A stretch of 64,000 nt of DNA from JACVRN01 sp963715565 (GTDB taxonomy: Bacteria; Acidobacteriota; Blastocatellia; Pyrinomonadales; Pyrinomonadaceae). The translations under genes were made by a program, and so were the position numbers. This document shows, one piece after another, positions 40,987-49,844 of the stretch (its first letter is position 1; the number at the start of each line of letters is the position of its first letter). The notes below the pieces were generated by a model. That model searched no databases. It was given only the letters and a program-made list of their open reading frames with translations, and was not told the origin of the DNA. The stretch covers positions 6,138,001 through 6,202,000 of the forward strand of contig OY970256.1 of the NCBI GenBank assembly GCA_963715565.1, written 5' to 3'.

Positions 40987-41922
40987 ATGCTATTCATCAT
41001 TGCCATCTCCACCTTCGTTTGCATCACGCTCGGCGTGGTGGGTCTTTACTGGTTGCTGTTCAAGCCTGCGTCTGCTGCGACCGAGCGACTCAGGCAGATG
41101 CAGGAAGGCACGACTGTCACGGGCGCATCTGCCGCCACGCTGACGGCGGAAGCGCCGCCCGTCACGGATTTCGCCGGGCGCATTGCGACACCCATCAGCC
41201 GCCTGGTCCCGCCTTCGGCTTCAGAAGTCCGCAAGATACAGAAGCAGCTCATGCAGGCGGGCTTTCGCGGCGAGAACGCGGTCGTCATTTATCGCGCGAT
41301 GCAGCTCATCTCGCTCATCAGCTTCCCGGCAATGGTGGCCTTCCTCTGCGCCGTGACGGGGCGTTCGATGATGAGCGCGCTGCTCTTTATCATCTTCGCC
41401 TTCCTCCTTGGCTTTGTGCTCCCGCGCTTTTTGCTGGGGCGGCTTATCAAAGGCCGCCAGCAGCGCGTGCGTTGGGGACTGGCAGACGCGCTGGACCTGA
41501 TGGTCGTCTCCATAGAGGCGGGTCTCGGGTTGAACGCAGCGATGCTGCGCATCTCGGACGAGCTGCGTTACGTTCACCCGGACATCAGCCATGAGTTCGA
41601 GCTGGCGAATCTGGAAATCCGTGTCGGTCGAGAACGCGAAGAGGCGCTCAGAAACTTGGCGGAGCGCACGGGCGTTGACGATCTTCGCAGCCTCGTGGCG
41701 ATGTTGATTCAGGCCGACCGCTTCGGTACTTCGATTGCGAGGGCCGTACGGGTCTTCTCCGATTCACTTCGCACGAAGAGACGACAGCGCGCCGAGCAGG
41801 CCGCGCAGAAGGCTGCCGTGAAGCTCCTGCTCCCGCTCGCCTGTTTTCTGTTCCCGACGCTCTTTATAGCCATCCTCGGCCCCGCAGCTATCACGCTGAT
41901 TGACACGCTCGGCAACATGTAA
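40987..41922 (+). CDS. tadC: Flp pilus inner-membrane protein TadC
   Basis: The 311-residue TadB paralog has a T2SSF domain (WGLADALDLMVVSIEAGLGLNAAMLRISDEL and RTGVDDLRSLVAMLIQADRFGTSIARAVRVFSDSLRTKRRQRAEQAAQKA) and membrane segments at the N-terminus, near 100-150 and at the C-terminus. Confidence 0.94.
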   Translation: MLFIIAISTFVCITLGVVGLYWLLFKPASAATERLRQMQEGTTVTGASAATLTAEAPPVTDFAGRIATPISRLVPPSASEVRKIQKQLMQAGFRGENAVVIYRAMQLISLISFPAMVAFLCAVTGRSMMSALLFIIFAFLLGFVLPRFLLGRLIKGRQQRVRWGLADALDLMVVSIEAGLGLNAAMLRISDELRYVHPDISHEFELANLEIRVGREREEALRNLAERTGVDDLRSLVAMLIQADRFGTSIARAVRVFSDSLRTKRRQRAEQAAQKAAVKLLLPLACFLFPTLFIAILGPAAITLIDTLGNM

Positions 41923-41937
41923 AAGGAGAAGTGAGCC

Positions 41938-42921
41938 ATGAACAAACGCACCATCATCGCCATCTTCATCGCGTTCACGCTGACCTTCTGCGCGACGGCC
42001 TTCTGGAGCGCCGCCGAAACGACTCATCGCGAGGGCGACACCGACACCAACATCATCGAAGCGAACGGCGCGGAGGCAGGCAAGACGAAAGATGAAAAGA
42101 AGAAGGGCGGCAACCGTGTCGCCGGTCTCTTCAAAGCGCCGTTCAAAGCGATAGGCAAGTTGTTCGGCAGAGGCAAAGACGACAACAAATTGCAGCGCCT
42201 GTCGGAAAAGGACGTGGAGAAATTTGAGGCCGCAGGTATCGAGCGCGTCGAAGACGTTCGCTCCGAGAAAAAAGAGAAAAAAAATGTGAGCGGCGTGGCG
42301 AGTGACCATCTCGCAGAAGGCCGCGCCCTTCTCAACGCGGGCCGCATCAACGAAGCGATTGCGGAGCTTTCGCTGGCCGCTTCGCTCGACTCGTCTTTGA
42401 GCGAGGCACACAGCCTGCTCGGCGTCGCTTACGACCGTAAAGGTTTAGCAGACCGCGCGCGTGATGCTTACGAGCGCGCCGTCAAGACCGAGCCCGAAGA
42501 TGCGCAGACCTTGAACAATCTTGGCTACTCGCTCTACCTGAACGGCAACTACCGCGCGGCTGTGGACCGCTTGAAGCGTGCTGCGCGCCTTGCGCCCGCA
42601 GACGAGCGGATTCTGAATAACCTGGCGCTCGCGCAGTGTCGTCTGGGCAAATACAAGGACGCGCTCAAGAGCTTTACGCGCGCGGGCGGAGAGTTTATGG
42701 GGCGCGTCAACACCGCGACGATGATGGAGCGCGCGGGCCGCGACGAAGATGCCGTTGAGCAGTATGAAGCGGCGCGTCGCCTTCAGCCCAACTCTTCCGT
42801 GGTCCTGCGCCGTCTCGCAGACCTTTACCAGCGCTCGGGCCGTCTGGGCGAAGCTCAAGCCGCGCGCGTCACGCTCGCAGGCTTCGGCGGCGTCGAAGCC
42901 GTCGCCATCGGCGGAAACTAA
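41938..42921 (+). CDS. TPR protein, TadD-like
   Basis: The 327-residue product has a signal or anchor (residues 4-25), a basic low-complexity region, and four to five tetratricopeptide repeats (about 125-320; AHSLLGVAYDRKGLADRARDAYERAV, QTLNNLGYSLYLNGNYRAAVDRLKRA). Its place right after tadC matches TadD, a lipoprotein that helps the secretin, but I see no lipobox cysteine. Confidence 0.8.
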   Translation: MNKRTIIAIFIAFTLTFCATAFWSAAETTHREGDTDTNIIEANGAEAGKTKDEKKKGGNRVAGLFKAPFKAIGKLFGRGKDDNKLQRLSEKDVEKFEAAGIERVEDVRSEKKEKKNVSGVASDHLAEGRALLNAGRINEAIAELSLAASLDSSLSEAHSLLGVAYDRKGLADRARDAYERAVKTEPEDAQTLNNLGYSLYLNGNYRAAVDRLKRAARLAPADERILNNLALAQCRLGKYKDALKSFTRAGGEFMGRVNTATMMERAGRDEDAVEQYEAARRLQPNSSVVLRRLADLYQRSGRLGEAQAARVTLAGFGGVEAVAIGGN

Positions 42922-42925
42922 AAAT

Positions 42926-43024
42926 ATTGATTCATCGGTTCATTGATTCATTGATTCAATAAACGAATAAAGGAACTGCTCTCTTCTTCATTGAATCAAT
43001 GAACCGATGAACCGATGAATCAAT
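42926..43024. repeat. Octamer-arm hairpin H12
   Basis: The left arm repeats GATTCATC/GGTTCATT/GATTCATT/GATTCAAT and the right arm (42987-43024) the complementary GAATCAAT/GAACCGAT/GAACCGAT/GAATCAAT. Related to H3 at 5191 by its GATTCAT unit. Confidence 0.85.
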
Positions 43025-43042
43025 TCTTTAAGGTGAATATTG

Positions 43043-44386
43043 ATGACGCACACGACGATACTGACACGAACGGAGATTGAAAGCATGGGGCCGCCTGCGC
43101 CTGAAGAGTTGGCCGATACCGGAGTGGCCGAAGGCTTTTTGTGCGACCTCGCGCTGAAACACGTAGGCTATCTGCCAGACCCTACGACCGCAAACATCTC
43201 CGAGCGCCTGCACCTGCCGCGCACGCTCAGCGAAGAGTTGTTACAGCATCTCTATCGCGAAAAATTAATAGAGGTGCGCTTGCAGACGAGCATCGGCGCG
43301 ACGCGCTACGCGATGCTGGACAAGGGTTGGGAACGTCTGTCGCGCGTCCAATCTGTGTGCGGCTATACGGGTCCATCGCCCGTCTCGCTCGCGGACTACA
43401 CGCACATGATGCAGTTGCAGGCAGTGCCCTCGCGCCCCGCCAACATAGATAGCGTGCGCTCTGCCTTTCATGATTTAGTCCTGCCCGAATCGCTACTGCA
43501 AACCATGGGCTGCGTTATCAACTCGCGCCGCTCGCTCTTTCTGACGGGCATTCCCGGCACGGGTAAAACGGCTGTTTCCGAACGCATCAACGCGGCGCTG
43601 CCCGGCCACATCTGGATTCCTTACGCGGTGGAAATCGACGGCCAGATCATACGCATCTACGACTCGCACAGCCATCGCATCGCGCCCGAAGATGCAACGC
43701 CCGTCGAATATGACCAGCGCTGGATTCTCATAGAGCGACCGTTGATTATCGTCGGCGGCGAATTGACGCTGGACGACACGGATTTGAAGTGGTCCGAATC
43801 GGCGCGCTTTTACGAAGCGCCGTTTCAGATGAAATCCAACGGCGGAACCCTTGTCATTGACGACTTCGGGCGGCAGCGTGTCGCGCCGCACGATTTATTG
43901 AATCGCTGGATTGTTCCACTGGAACGCCGCGTTGACTATCTCACGCTCGTCACGGGCAAGAAGCTCGAAGTGCCTTTCGAGCAACTGGTAGTCTTCTCGA
44001 CCAACCTCGAAGAGAAAGATTTAGTGGACGAAGCTTTCCTGCGCCGCATGGGTTATCGCGCGCGGGTTGAGCCGCCAACGCCTGCTGCTTACACGGAGAT
44101 TTTCAAGCGCGCGGCGCATGCGCGCGGGCTCAGTTGCGAGCAAGCTTCTATAGACCATCTCCTGAACAACTACATGATCGAGCATCGCGTGATGAAGGCG
44201 TGCGAGCCGCGCGACATTTTGAATCGCATCACGGACATCTGTTTATTTGAAGGGCGACCCCTAGAGCTTTCGCCCAAGGTGATTGACCTCGCGTGGCGCA
44301 ACTACTTCGGAACATCGCACGGCTTTTCTACGACCGAGGACCGCAACACTTTCGGGCGCACGCCTCCCGAACCCCTGCAATTGTGA
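43043..44386 (+). CDS. AAA-type ATPase downstream of the tad locus
   Basis: The 447-residue protein has a winged-helix-like N-terminal region (about 30-105) and an ATPase domain with Walker A GIPGTGKT (169-176), Walker B LVIDDFG, and sensor-like VVFSTNLEEKDLVDEAFLRRMGYR. The C-terminal part is a helical lid. No Clp/Lon or MoxR signatures. It follows the tad genes and a repeat hairpin, so a role in pilus regulation or envelope remodelling is possible. ATG at 43043 preferred over TTG at 43040. Confidence 0.75.
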   Translation: MTHTTILTRTEIESMGPPAPEELADTGVAEGFLCDLALKHVGYLPDPTTANISERLHLPRTLSEELLQHLYREKLIEVRLQTSIGATRYAMLDKGWERLSRVQSVCGYTGPSPVSLADYTHMMQLQAVPSRPANIDSVRSAFHDLVLPESLLQTMGCVINSRRSLFLTGIPGTGKTAVSERINAALPGHIWIPYAVEIDGQIIRIYDSHSHRIAPEDATPVEYDQRWILIERPLIIVGGELTLDDTDLKWSESARFYEAPFQMKSNGGTLVIDDFGRQRVAPHDLLNRWIVPLERRVDYLTLVTGKKLEVPFEQLVVFSTNLEEKDLVDEAFLRRMGYRARVEPPTPAAYTEIFKRAAHARGLSCEQASIDHLLNNYMIEHRVMKACEPRDILNRITDICLFEGRPLELSPKVIDLAWRNYFGTSHGFSTTEDRNTFGRTPPEPLQL

Positions 44387-44456
44387 CTCTTTTATTTGAG
44401 CCGCACGGATTTCACCGACACGAGCACCCGTATTCAAAGACGAGAGTGACAAGACC

Positions 44457-45698
44457 ATGACCCGAACCCTCGACTCCCGACGCATACAAATCCTGGCCGC
44501 CACAATTCTTTTGTGTTGTGCATCTATGATTGCCGCCGCGCAGACTCCCGCACGCGCCCGGCAGGGACGTGCGCGCAGTAGTAGTAGCAGCGCCGTCGCG
44601 GTGCGTGCGCGCGGTGGCGATACGCTGGCCGCGCTGGCCGCTCGCTTTCAAGTTCCGGTCGAATCAATCGCACAGGCTAACAATCTCAGGGCCGACACGC
44701 CGCTACAGGCGGGCCAGCAAGTCATCATCCCGCTCATCTCTGCGGCGCAGCGTGCACAAGCTCCCCCGCCGCCTTCCGCTCCTACGGCGACCGCGCAGGC
44801 AAATGATGCGAACAGGATGCGGCTGACGGACGGGACGGTCATAGAGTTTGACGACGCATGGGAGGACGCGCAGGGCTTCTGGTACAGGAAGGGCGGCGTG
44901 GTTCATCTGGTGGGGCGCAACCGCGTGGCGTCAATCGAGCGAAAGACTCAAGCGGACGACAAGGGCGATGATAAAAGCATCGCTCGTGCTCCTACGAAAG
45001 CCAGAATCGTCGAGGTGAGCCAGACGCAGACGAGCAAGGCTCCCGAACCTGTCTGGATTTTTCTGGTCGGCGGCGCACGCGTCGAAGCGGACGAAGTGAC
45101 GGAAACCGAAACGGGCGCTTGGTACAGGCGCGGCTCGCTCTCCATCTTTCTGGAACGCTCGCGCATTGAGCGCATAGAGCGTGAGCGCCCCGTGATTTCC
45201 GCTGGAAACGAGATGGCCGCGACCGGCGCATGGACAGAGCGCGGGTGGACGACCGGAAATCAAAAGCTGGACCAGTTGATTCGCCAGAGCGGGCAGAGCC
45301 ACGGCGTTGACCCCTATCTTATCTTCTGCGTGATGGAGCAGGAGTCGCGCTTTAACGTGGGGGCTTTGAGCCCGAAGGGCGCAAGCGGGTTGATGCAGTT
45401 GATGCCGGGGACAGCTGCGCGCTTCGGCGTCCGCAACATCTTTGACCCGCAGCAGAACATCATGGGCGGGACGCGCTATTTGAAGTTGCTGCTGGAACAG
45501 TTCGGCGGTCGTGTTGACCTTGTGCTGGCGAGCTATAACGCGGGGGAAGGCGCTGTGATGAAGTACGGCGGGAACGTTCCGCCCTACAGGGAGACGCGCG
45601 ATTACGTCCGGCGCATAGGCGCGCGTTACGGCCAGACCAACTCGCTGGTTCAGCCCGTCGTGATGACGAAATCGACAGCCTCCGCTCGCCCGAAGTAG
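44457..45698 (+). CDS. LysM-containing lytic transglycosylase
   Basis: The 413-residue exported protein has a signal peptide (to about 28), a LysM domain (RGGDTLAALAARFQVPVES, about 47-92), two related small beta units (IEFDDAWEDAQGFWYRKGG and VEADEVTETETGAWYRRGS, each ending in a VASIER/RIERIER pattern), and a C-terminal SLT domain. The catalytic glutamate is E296 in VMEQESRFN, followed by GALSPKGASGLMQLMPGTA and YNAGEGAV. It cleaves peptidoglycan; near a pilus locus it may open the wall for the secretin. Confidence 0.9.
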   Translation: MTRTLDSRRIQILAATILLCCASMIAAAQTPARARQGRARSSSSSAVAVRARGGDTLAALAARFQVPVESIAQANNLRADTPLQAGQQVIIPLISAAQRAQAPPPPSAPTATAQANDANRMRLTDGTVIEFDDAWEDAQGFWYRKGGVVHLVGRNRVASIERKTQADDKGDDKSIARAPTKARIVEVSQTQTSKAPEPVWIFLVGGARVEADEVTETETGAWYRRGSLSIFLERSRIERIERERPVISAGNEMAATGAWTERGWTTGNQKLDQLIRQSGQSHGVDPYLIFCVMEQESRFNVGALSPKGASGLMQLMPGTAARFGVRNIFDPQQNIMGGTRYLKLLLEQFGGRVDLVLASYNAGEGAVMKYGGNVPPYRETRDYVRRIGARYGQTNSLVQPVVMTKSTASARPK

Positions 45699-45776
45699 AT
45701 GCGGAATCAAGCCCCCATTCGACCTTTCATCAATCTATAGATGAAACTCGAACGAACTCCATAACGGTGAAGCACG

Positions 45777-46526
45777 ATGAAGATTTTCGCTAAAGGTCTC
45801 GCCGCATCAATCGCACTCCTTTTCAGTGTCACGCTTTTCTGTCACACGACTGCTGCACAGCAGACGAGGGAAGCGCCGATGACGAATGCGGCGGTGGTCA
45901 AGCTGGTCCGCGCCGGATTCAAAGAACAGACCGTCATCGCCATCATACGCTCGCGTCCCAACCGCTTCGACCTCGCGCCGGAGCGTCTCATAGAGCTTAA
46001 GAAAAGCGGCGTCAGCGAAAAGATTATTCTCGCCATGCTCTCGGTGGACGATGCTGCGCTCGCGGACGACGGGTGGTCTGACGATCCCTTCTTTAGAGAT
46101 TCGCTGGGAGACAAACAGGGCGGCAGGCAGGGCACGAGCGGCGGCAACTCGACAGACATTTTTGGAAACAACGGCGGCTCGCGCGGGCGCACACGCAGTC
46201 GCGGCGAGCGCGGCGGCACGGACGACAACACGGAGACTACCGGCAGCGCCACCGTGCGTATCATGCGTCCTCCGCAAGCCGAACAGGGCGGCACCGTAGG
46301 CGGCGAGCCACCAAAGCTTGAGCGCACGCCGACCCTGACCAACAACTCCATCGTAGAGCTGGTCGAGGCTGGCTTCTCCGAAGGCACAATCATTCGTCGC
46401 ATAGAGCAATCGCCCGTTGAGTTTGATCTTTCGGAAGCGAAGCTCAAGGAGTTGCGTCGTCGCCGCGTGACGGAGCCCATCATCACCGCCATGACGGAAG
46501 CCATGAGCGACGCGCCGACGAAATAG
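45777..46526 (+). CDS. Secreted protein with a duplicated helical domain
   Basis: The 249-residue product has a signal peptide and two copies of a ~55-residue unit: MTNAAVVKLVRAGFKEQTVIA...RFDLAPERLIELKKSGVSEKIILAML near 36-90 and LTNNSIVELVEAGFSEGTIIR...EFDLSEAKLKELRRRRVTEPIITAM near 190-246. A Gly/Arg-rich linker lies between. I know similar units from other acidobacterial exported proteins but no function. Confidence 0.7.
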   Translation: MKIFAKGLAASIALLFSVTLFCHTTAAQQTREAPMTNAAVVKLVRAGFKEQTVIAIIRSRPNRFDLAPERLIELKKSGVSEKIILAMLSVDDAALADDGWSDDPFFRDSLGDKQGGRQGTSGGNSTDIFGNNGGSRGRTRSRGERGGTDDNTETTGSATVRIMRPPQAEQGGTVGGEPPKLERTPTLTNNSIVELVEAGFSEGTIIRRIEQSPVEFDLSEAKLKELRRRRVTEPIITAMTEAMSDAPTK

Positions 46527-46592
46527 CAATCAAATAATTAAAAGTAGAAGACGAGGGAGCACGCGCCGGGAGGTTGAAGGACGGAGGATGAA

Positions 46593-47708
46593 ATGATGAG
46601 AAGCAAAGCTATCTTTCGTCCACACATGCGCGCACGCTCCCTCTTCTTATATCTTCCGCTTGCGCTCGCGCTGCTCATCCTGCTCGCGCCCGTGCGCGCG
46701 CAGCAGGAGGGCAACTTCGGTCTAGGCCCGCCTCCGCCCGTCCCCAAACCAAAACCCACGCCGCGCATCGAAGATCAGGAAATCAGCACGGGCGACGTTA
46801 TCAGCGTGAGCACGACCGAAGTGCTCCTGCCCGTCACGGTGCGAAACAGCGAGGGCCGTCTGGTGACAGACCTCAAGCGTGAAGCCTTTCGCGTTTTCGA
46901 AGACGGGCGCGAACAGCCTTTGACGGATTTAGCTTTAAGAAAAGTTCCAGTGGACGTCATCCTGATGGTGGACTCGTCTTCGAGCGCGGCTGCCAATCTC
47001 GAAGACTTTCGCCGCGCCGTAGAAGAGTTTGCCGCGCGTCTTGCACCCGAAGACCGCATCAGCCTGATTAAGTTCGACGACCGAGTGGAGCTGCTGCAAG
47101 ACTGGACGCAGAGCCGCGTACAGCTTCGCAGGTCATTGCGACGCATCACGCCGGGCGTCTTCACGCGCTTTTACGATGCGCTGATGCTGGCGGCGCGCGA
47201 GCAGTTCCAATCAAACGACCGTCGCCACGCCATCGTCGTCCTGACTGACGGCATAGACAGCCGTCGCGGGCTTACTTCGCTTGAGACGGCGGCACAGGCA
47301 TTGTTAGAGCGCGGCGCGAGCGTCTTTGTCATCAGCAACACGGAGATTGAGCGTGTGAAGAAGCGCGAGGAGCTGGACACGCTTCTGACTTCGGGCACAT
47401 CTGCCGCGCAGTTTAACCAGCTACGCATCGGCGACCTGCGCGAGGGGCTTCGCGTGCTCGACGTGAGCGAGCAAAATTTGCAGCAGTTGTCCGAAGTCAC
47501 GGGCGGGCGCATGTACAAGCCCGTGAGCTTTACGAACCTGGAGCAGATTTACAGCGAGGTGGCCGAGGATTTAAGAAGCCAGTATTCCATCTACTATTCG
47601 CCCGCCAACAGGACGCGCGATGGGCGCTTCCGGCGCGTGCGCGTCGAGATGACAGACCCGCGCCTGCGTGCCCGGACGCGCATCGGCTACTTCGCCCCGC
47701 GCGGCTAA
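46593..47708 (+). CDS. Secreted VWFA-related domain protein
   Basis: The 371-residue product has a signal peptide (to about 36), a proline-rich stretch, an N-terminal beta domain (VTVRNSEGRLVTDLKREAFRVFEDG) and a von Willebrand A domain with the MIDAS DxSxS (D127, S129, S131 in ILMVDSSSS) and VVLTDGIDSRRG. This two-domain layout is the VWFA-related family common in acidobacteria. A terminator at 47884 lies downstream. Confidence 0.88.
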   Translation: MMRSKAIFRPHMRARSLFLYLPLALALLILLAPVRAQQEGNFGLGPPPPVPKPKPTPRIEDQEISTGDVISVSTTEVLLPVTVRNSEGRLVTDLKREAFRVFEDGREQPLTDLALRKVPVDVILMVDSSSSAAANLEDFRRAVEEFAARLAPEDRISLIKFDDRVELLQDWTQSRVQLRRSLRRITPGVFTRFYDALMLAAREQFQSNDRRHAIVVLTDGIDSRRGLTSLETAAQALLERGASVFVISNTEIERVKKREELDTLLTSGTSAAQFNQLRIGDLREGLRVLDVSEQNLQQLSEVTGGRMYKPVSFTNLEQIYSEVAEDLRSQYSIYYSPANRTRDGRFRRVRVEMTDPRLRARTRIGYFAPRG

Positions 47709-47883
47709 AACCCTCGATTTTCAGGGGAAAACGGCCCAATCGGAGCGAAACGCCCCTTCATCCGGCGGGAGTTCTGCCCTTAATCGTCACTGTAATGCAA
47801 CAATTCCGCAACCTCGTGCGGACGAGCCACAGCTATTCTCTCATTTCATCGGAGCGACAATTCGTAGGGTGGACAAGGGAGCA

Positions 47884-47925
47884 GCGGCAGGCCCGAGCGG
47901 GGAAGCCTGCCGCTTTTCTGTTTTT
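47884..47925 (+). terminator. Rho-independent-type terminator
   Basis: GCGGCAGGC (47884-47892) pairs with GCCTGCCGC (47905-47913) with a 12-nt loop, followed by TTTTCTGTTTTT. It likely ends the transcript of the VWA gene. Confidence 0.85.
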
Positions 47926-47967
47926 ATCGTCTCATCAAAAGCCACGGCTGAAGCTTTTGACGGAGGG

Positions 47968-48189
47968 ATGCCGTTGGACGAGCCTGTTGTCAAACATAGA
48001 ATCGAAGAGGCACGCGCCGAAGTCGAGCGGGCTTTGGAAAACATCAACGAGCTGGCTGCGCGCATCGACCATGGCAGCTTCTCGGAATCTCATCACGACG
48101 TCGCCCGTCAACATCTACATGCAGCCCTTTCACATCTTGAGAGCCTGCGACTTGTGCCCAACGCTCACACGCCCGACAAACAACCCTAA
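47968..48189 (+). CDS. Small helical protein, start uncertain
   Basis: From the ATG at 47968 the product has 73 residues: RIEEARAEVERALENINELAARIDHGSF followed by ARQHLHAALSHLESLRL, a helical hairpin. GGAGG touches the ATG almost directly, too close for an ideal ribosome site. The open frame extends upstream, but that part crosses the terminator. Function unknown. Confidence 0.5.
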   Translation: MPLDEPVVKHRIEEARAEVERALENINELAARIDHGSFSESHHDVARQHLHAALSHLESLRLVPNAHTPDKQP

Positions 48190-48191
48190 AG

Positions 48192-48272
48192 AATTGCGGA
48201 TTTCGGAATGCGGATTGCGGATTGAAGAACAAGAAGCAAGCTGCTTTCTTTTCAATCCGCAATCCGCAATCG
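48192..48272. repeat. Heptamer-arm hairpin H13 between convergent genes
   Basis: The left arm repeats AATTGCGGATTTCGGAATGC/GGATTGC/GGATTGA and the right arm (48251-48272) the complementary TCAATCC/GCAATCC/GCAATCG. The right arm abuts the stop codon of the phospholipase gene (48273). Confidence 0.85.
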
Positions 48273-49709
48273 TCAGACAAATCTTTTCAAAAGCGAGACG
48301 GCCAATTCCAGAGCCTTGATGTGCAAGCCGCGATTGCGCCACTGGTCCAAACCGACGCGATCCGACGACTCTAAATCCTTTCTGAAAATCTCATCGAAGC
48401 GCGCGGCGAAATCCCTGTCATAGACGCAGACGTTGTTCTCGTCGTTCCATGTAAACGAAAGCGGGTCGAAGTTGATTGTGCCGACCGTGGTCCAGATGCC
48501 GTCGCAGACCATGAACTTCTCGTGCAGCATCGTGTGGCGATACTCGTAAATCTCCACGCCCGCTTCCAACAGTTTCCCGTAGAGGCGCGTGCTGTTGCGG
48601 CGCGCGAGGACGCCATGGTCGTTGTGTTCTCCGGGGACGATGATTTTTACTTCCACGCCGCGCGCGCGTGCGGCGAGCAGGATGTCAATCGCTTCGTCGT
48701 CGGGGACAAAGTATGGATTGGCTATCAGGATGGAGCGTCGCGCCGAGATGATGGAAAGATAATAGAGTATGCGCGCCGTGGCGGAATTTGTCTCGGGCTC
48801 GCTCAGGACTGTGTGGATAGCAAGCTGGCCCGCTTCCGTCGTCGTCGGAAAAAATGCTGGGCCGCTGACCATCTCGCCCGTCGTCTCAAGCCATCTCTGC
48901 GCAAAGCCGGTCTGAAGCTGAATCACAGCAGGCCCTTCAATCCTGACCATAGTGTCTCGCCACTGCTTCTCGTTCTGCGCGTTGCCCATCCAGTGCTCCG
49001 CAAAGCCTGCGCCGCCTGTAAAGCCTATGCGTCCGTCTACGACTGTGATTTCGCGGTGCGTGCGGTTGCTGACGCGGTTAAAGGCGAACCAGCTCACGGG
49101 ATGATACCAGCCGACCTGACAACCCGCCGCGCGCAGGCGTTCCGGCAGCTCGTCCATCTTACGTGAACCGACCGCGTCCACCAGCACCTTGCAGGCCACG
49201 CCCGCACGCGCACGCGCCGCTAGAGCGTCCGCTACCTTGCGACCGATGGTGTCGTCCCAGAAGATGTATGCTTCTATCGTGACGGAGCGCTCGGCGGCTT
49301 CGATGGCCTGAAGTATGGCCGGGTAAAATTGATCGCCGTTGATTAAAATATCTATCTTGTTGCCCGCGACGGGCGGCGCTCCCGTAGCGCCCGACATGCT
49401 CGGCACAAACTCTTCCGACTCGATGGCAAACTGGTGCGAGAGACCGAATCGAGGCGTGCCTTCCATCTTCTGAATGATGAAAAGACCGATGAAGAAGAGG
49501 AACAGGATGCCGAAGACGGCGAGCCATTTTTTCAACGTCGCTTCGGCGGCCCATACCAGCAACCGGATCCACGCGGCCCAGACCGTTCGGCGGAAACGTC
49601 TCGCCCACCCGCGCACGTGTCGTTTCTGTTCCCGCGTCTCTTTGAGCATCCTGCGCAACGTTTGCGCCGAAGGTTTTTTCACACGAGTCCCTTTGTCAGT
49701 CTTCTTCAT
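48273..49709 (-). CDS. Phospholipase D-like/cardiolipin synthase family protein with one altered HKD motif
   Basis: The 478-residue product has a membrane segment (about 62-80) and two PLD domains. The second motif is canonical (H396-x-K398-x4-D403 in LHEKFMVCD). In the first, HREITVVD (H218, E220, D225) has Glu where Lys is expected. Typical cardiolipin synthases have Lys in both. It might still be active or use the first domain for structure. The start chosen is the ATG at 49709 (GGGGA upstream); a GTG at 49751 lies inside a repeat hairpin. Confidence 0.85.
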   Translation of the reverse strand: MKKTDKGTRVKKPSAQTLRRMLKETREQKRHVRGWARRFRRTVWAAWIRLLVWAAEATLKKWLAVFGILFLFFIGLFIIQKMEGTPRFGLSHQFAIESEEFVPSMSGATGAPPVAGNKIDILINGDQFYPAILQAIEAAERSVTIEAYIFWDDTIGRKVADALAARARAGVACKVLVDAVGSRKMDELPERLRAAGCQVGWYHPVSWFAFNRVSNRTHREITVVDGRIGFTGGAGFAEHWMGNAQNEKQWRDTMVRIEGPAVIQLQTGFAQRWLETTGEMVSGPAFFPTTTEAGQLAIHTVLSEPETNSATARILYYLSIISARRSILIANPYFVPDDEAIDILLAARARGVEVKIIVPGEHNDHGVLARRNSTRLYGKLLEAGVEIYEYRHTMLHEKFMVCDGIWTTVGTINFDPLSFTWNDENNVCVYDRDFAARFDEIFRKDLESSDRVGLDQWRNRGLHIKALELAVSLLKRFV

Positions 49710-49747
49710 TCGTCCCCATGCCTTGTTTGCGTTAAGAAATAGCGCGC

Positions 49748-49840
49748 TCACCGCAGAGACGCAGAGAACGCAGAGCAGGCGCAGAGAAGAATGACTTAAC
49801 TCTCTGCGTAAACTCTGCGTCCTCTGCGCCTCTGCGGTGA
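49748..49840. repeat. Repeat-arm hairpin H14
   Basis: TCACCGCAGAGACGCAGAG at the left pairs with CTCTGCGCCTCTGCGGTGA at the right, with inner CGCAGAGAA/TCTCTGCG units. The units are 8-9 bases (CGCAGAG core). It lies between the phospholipase start and the BtpA stop. Confidence 0.85.
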
Positions 49841-49844
49841 ATCG

